Below, piece by piece: positions 60,601 to 64,000 of a stretch of DNA of 64,000 bases. Made by a program: the position numbers and the translations under genes. Source of the DNA: Odiellus spinosus (taxonomy: Eukaryota; Arthropoda; Arachnida; Opiliones; Phalangiidae); the NCBI GenBank assembly GCA_963920705.1, contig OY987229.1, positions 20,775,728 to 20,839,727 of the forward strand. The letters run 5' to 3'. The notes below the pieces were generated by a model, which searched no databases, had not been told where the DNA came from, and saw nothing but the letters and a program-made list of their open reading frames with translations. The stretch's first letter is position 1. Each line of letters opens with the position of its first letter.

Positions 60601-63600
60601 AAAGTACAAATGTTTTCTAAGCTACAAAATAAGATGACTTTAAACAGGATTTAAAAATCGCTGATAGTCCCTTTAAAGGGAGCATAAGTAAAGCTTTCAT
60701 TTGATAGCGTATGCTTTTAGAAGTCTTAAATCATTAATATAACTAACCAGCACATCATAGTTAAAATACCAAAACATTATGATTTGTTCGTATATTTTAA
60801 AACCAAGTTTGCCCGTCAATCACTGGTAACTATTTAAAATCAAATAATTATTAATTTCACCTAAAAATAACTAAATTGTTTTCCGGTAAAATTCATCAAT
60901 GACTTTAGACTTGTAGCATACACTATCAAATAAAAGCATTCATTTGGTTGTTTTGAGCCTAGCTAGCTAATTTTTTTCGCTATTGCTATTTGCTTGTTAC
61001 TTCTTCAATATTCTTGATGCCATTCCCATTCATTAAAGGAGACCAAAGAATTCAAGTCCGTGTTTCTTGTTAAAATATAGTTAAATTTATGCTTTCAGAT
61101 ACATATATTTGAGTTTATAATATTTTGAATATTTAAATTAGTTTTAAACTTCAAAACTTCAACTACTACATAGCCCCACCCTCTTAATTTTTGCCCTTTT
61201 TCGATATGCGCACGTTCAGGACCTAATTGATAAAATATCTGACTATGTCACGATTAAACCGTGTTTTGCAGCTTTGAGATTTTTGCCTGTTTATACCTCT
61301 TAATTGTTAGCAATTTTAATTAATATTAATTTACTTTTTTATAGTTTATTTAGGAGCTATCTCAGATTTTCATTTACGTGACTTATTATTTAATAACATA
61401 TAAAGGCCACGTACAAACGATACACATATATTTTAGATTGTTTGGTTTCACAATCAGGACCATTATTTGGTATAGTAACTCTTTAAGACTGATTAACATA
61501 AATTGTTAAGCCCTAAGTTTTTTTGCATTATTGCTTTGTGAATGGAAATGAAGGTGTTCAACCTCGTAGTTGGGAAAAGTGTATAGATTTTCAGGGTTTA
61601 ATTTACAAATCTTTAATAATTAAAAGGTCCCAATACTAAACCACATTGAGAGTGAAAAAGGGTAAATTATTATTTTCAGAATGTGTGGAAATATAATTGA
61701 ACTTTGGCATTATAACGTGTAGAATATCATAGAACATTACACTACGAATGCCTTCCACTCAATAGAGTCTAGCCGCCAACTAGCTGGCAGGGTTTTGTAG
61801 CTTGCACACATATTGAAAGAGTTTGAAGTCTAAAGCGTGGAAAGACTGGTCACTTCATTAGACGGCTCTCAGTTACTTCGGCTTTCCTAGTGTAATTTTC
61901 CATTATATTGTTGATAACACCAATTTCCAAAGCAACCATGTTTTAAGAGACCTTAAAGACTTTTTAACTTGTAAATGTTTTGGTAGGGGAATATTGAATC
62001 TGCGTAATACTTTCACATTTGCGAAAGTAATCTGAGAAAACTCTCAGTACAGCGCACATAGCGAATTAAATACTTGTCTATGACGCAAGAGGTGTTATAT
62101 ATGTAGTAAACCGGTTTAAACGGAATAATTGTAGCTGATTATTTCAAACGAAAATAAATGAATTCAGAGAGCCCGTTTCGATAGGGCTAGTTCGTAAGAC
62201 TCAATAGTTTGTGTAAAATAATGTTTGAGTAACTAAGAAATGACGATAACCCGTATAATAATAGTTAATGGGGAAAGTTTAATACGCCTTTAAAATAATG
62301 AAATACAATTAAATTTAGGGTAATTTTTAAATAAAAGGCCTACAAGTTAAGGCTATAACTGTCATCCATTTTAAGCGAAATGTAAAGTATGTTTTGAGAT
62401 TGAATGTGTTTTCTGTCAAACAAAGGCTTAAATCTTTTGCCTGTAGAAAAGTATGGTAGTAATTTTAATCAAAATATTTCACTCATCATATCATTCGGTA
62501 TAATCTTTGAGAAAAATTTATTATCAATGGTATGTTTTTATCTTAAGTTTTTAGTTTTTAACTTTTTAAATAGTTATATTGTAATATAATAATCAACTTA
62601 TTTATTCCGGTGTTTAACAAAAAAAAAAAAAGCTTTTTGAAAGGTATTTAAAAATTGCGTGTATATTATTGTATAGGACATTAGTTTTAAAAATTTGTAT
62701 ATATATAAAATTTTACATCTTTCATTTATTCTATAAGAAAAACGGGGTTTTTTGGGGATAACAGTACATAACCTGTCTTTAAAAATGTCATTTTTTGTAC
62801 TAAAAACTGCTCACAATTTGTACCAAGTAAATTACTGTTGGTGTTAACACGTAGTTGATTTATGTAAATTAATTTTATTTACAGAAGTGCCGCTTGTACG
62901 TAGGAATATGAAGATCAACAGCTTTCGAGGTGCTTATACTGTTTTCAAATTACACCATTAATTTGCCTTTAGTTATTATTTTTTTTATTTGCAGTTCATA
63001 GTAAGGAAGTAAACACCATCAGGGCTTTTCATAAAATTTGTAAGTGTGCTTATTCTATGTGTATGGTAATTTACAGTGTTGTTAGATTTGGAGTCAAAAA
63101 TATTATGCATAGTTTTCACTAAAGGGGGTAAATTCCGTTCCCCCAGTGTTGCCAACCATTTGTGAGTGCAAACTGAAGCAGAGAGAAAGGCTAGCAGTTC
63201 AGTTAAAGAATTGATCTGTTTGGAACAGCACTCACAAGCTCCTGGCAACCATGCAATGAAAGTAAAGCTGGGAAAGAGGGGTAGAATTTATTTTTGCCCC
63301 TTTATCGAAAACTATGTATATATGCATTTGCAAATGCAAAACTATGAAATTCACGCAGGCTCTTCCTCTTTTAATTAGCAGTACTTACAAGGCTATTTGT
63401 ACGACTGCCAATTCAAGGTGAACAACTTCATAATCCCATGCTACGTGTCTGACCCTTCGTGTAATGTTGAATTTGCTCAGTAACCCTAATGGTTTTGTAT
63501 TGAAAACAAAAAGCACCAGAAAAGTTGCTTTTAATTTTATTTTTAATAAGAAAATGACTTAAACATCAAAGATAAAAACTTTTGTCTTCACACAGAACCT

Positions 63601-63683
63601 GTTTATATAGTGGGGTTACGAGTACTGCTAATTTGGTCTTACACCAGGCCCAAGAAAGAGTCAAGATGGCCTTAGATTTATTG
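57616..63683. other. Non-coding region after the PTP gene
   Basis: No supportable gene on either strand. The first part should be the PTP 3' UTR; an AATAAA at 58324-58329 is a possible poly(A) signal. The rest is AT-rich with scattered low-complexity tracts and one dispersed repeat copy at 60150-60204. Confidence 0.5.
60150..60204 (+). repeat. Dispersed repeat, copy 2
   Basis: Starts tacgcaatgttaaacctcat and ends ccccttgaac. It is the partner of 14354-14412, with most differences single substitutions plus one or two short gaps. Confidence 0.5.
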
Positions 63684-64000
63684 TTAGCTACGTTCAGATT
63701 CGTTCAATCTCGACTTTCTGATCAGCAAACCGATGAGTTCCACTAATTCTTTTATAGAATTCATTTTTTCCTTGTGCATTTGGCTTAACATACCAAGTTT
63801 TTTCTCACGGTAATTTTTTTTTTCCTCTTCGGATTGCTTGATATCAGTGCGTATTTTCTTTAGAATATCAACTACGGAGTTTTCGCTGTTAGAAGTATTT
63901 TTCAAAACTGACTTGCTAAACTTGTCTTTGAATGGATAAGGTCTCTTAACTCCTCCGGTAGACTGGTTTAAGGTCGCATCTTCAGAAGTTAAATTTATAT
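63684..64000 (-). CDS. C-terminal end of an unidentified protein with a charged helical tail (partial)
   Basis: The frame is open from the right edge to the stop at 63684. The visible 105 residues are a basic, Ser/Thr-containing linker (GGVKRPYPFKDKFSKSV) followed by a strongly charged helix (IRTDIKQSEEEKKNYREKK onward) ending LVELIGLLIRKSRLNESERS. The helix looks like a short coiled coil of the kind seen at the C-terminus of MADF or Myb/SANT-like DNA-binding proteins, but the DNA-binding part would lie outside the window. I cannot assign a family. If it is a DNA-binding regulator, a domesticated transposase-related protein is one possibility. Confidence 0.45.
   Translation of the reverse strand, partial: INLTSEDATLNQSTGGVKRPYPFKDKFSKSVLKNTSNSENSVVDILKKIRTDIKQSEEEKKNYREKKLGMLSQMHKEKMNSIKELVELIGLLIRKSRLNESERS

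Overview
This is a window of AT-rich animal nuclear DNA. Its genes are interrupted by many short introns, mostly 55-100 bp, with GT...AG borders. I think it comes from an arthropod. The gene set (an insect-style 376-residue actin, a secreted NPC2-type ML protein, ADAM17-like, cytoplasmic dynein heavy chain, TBC1D7, PTP-PEST) fits a hexapod or crustacean, but I cannot name a species. Coding exons were joined by hand from splice signals and family conservation. Five spliced models (actin 1131 nt, NPC2-like 504 nt, dynein 14007 nt, TBC1D7 870 nt, PTP-PEST 5445 nt) close exactly in frame from ATG to stop, and the ADAM17-like model closes at 2301 nt once a 33-nt microexon is included.

Layout. 1-500 holds the 3' end of an unidentified repeat-containing gene entering from the left, followed by a decayed copy of its own repeat. 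1139-4210 (minus) is an ADAM17/TACE-like protease gene in which the catalytic glutamate of the zinc motif is replaced by leucine. 6172-8188 (minus) is actin, whose first coding intron carries a 52-bp tandem repeat. 8.2-18.9 kb is gene-poor, with palindromes, degenerate repeats and one doubtful small cysteine-rich ORF. 18904-20747 (plus) is an NPC2-like gene with a 20-bp minisatellite in intron 1. 21332-43883 (plus) is a complete cytoplasmic dynein 1 heavy chain gene with 64 exons per transcript. 44690-45984 (minus) is TBC1D7, tail-to-tail with dynein. 46482-57615 (plus) is a PTP-PEST-family tyrosine phosphatase of about 1814 residues, head-to-head with TBC1D7 across about 0.5 kb. 57.6-63.7 kb is non-coding as far as I can see. 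63684-64000 (minus) is the 3' end of an unidentified gene.

The most interesting signal is in dynein. Two homologous 196-nt exons (36721-36916 and 37220-37415) encode alternative versions of the end of the stalk and the first part of the microtubule-binding domain. Both have the same phase, and using both or neither shifts the frame. They follow a GC-AG type donor and sit inside the two longest introns of the gene. This is the architecture of a mutually exclusive exon pair that would give two dynein motors with different microtubule contacts.

The second is the ADAM17-like protein: it keeps the furin site, all three zinc histidines, and the disintegrin and membrane-proximal domains, but has lost the general base, so it is predicted to be a pseudoprotease. 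The genes are ordinary single-copy eukaryotic loci and do not form a pathway cluster. TBC1D7 and PTP-PEST may share a promoter region.
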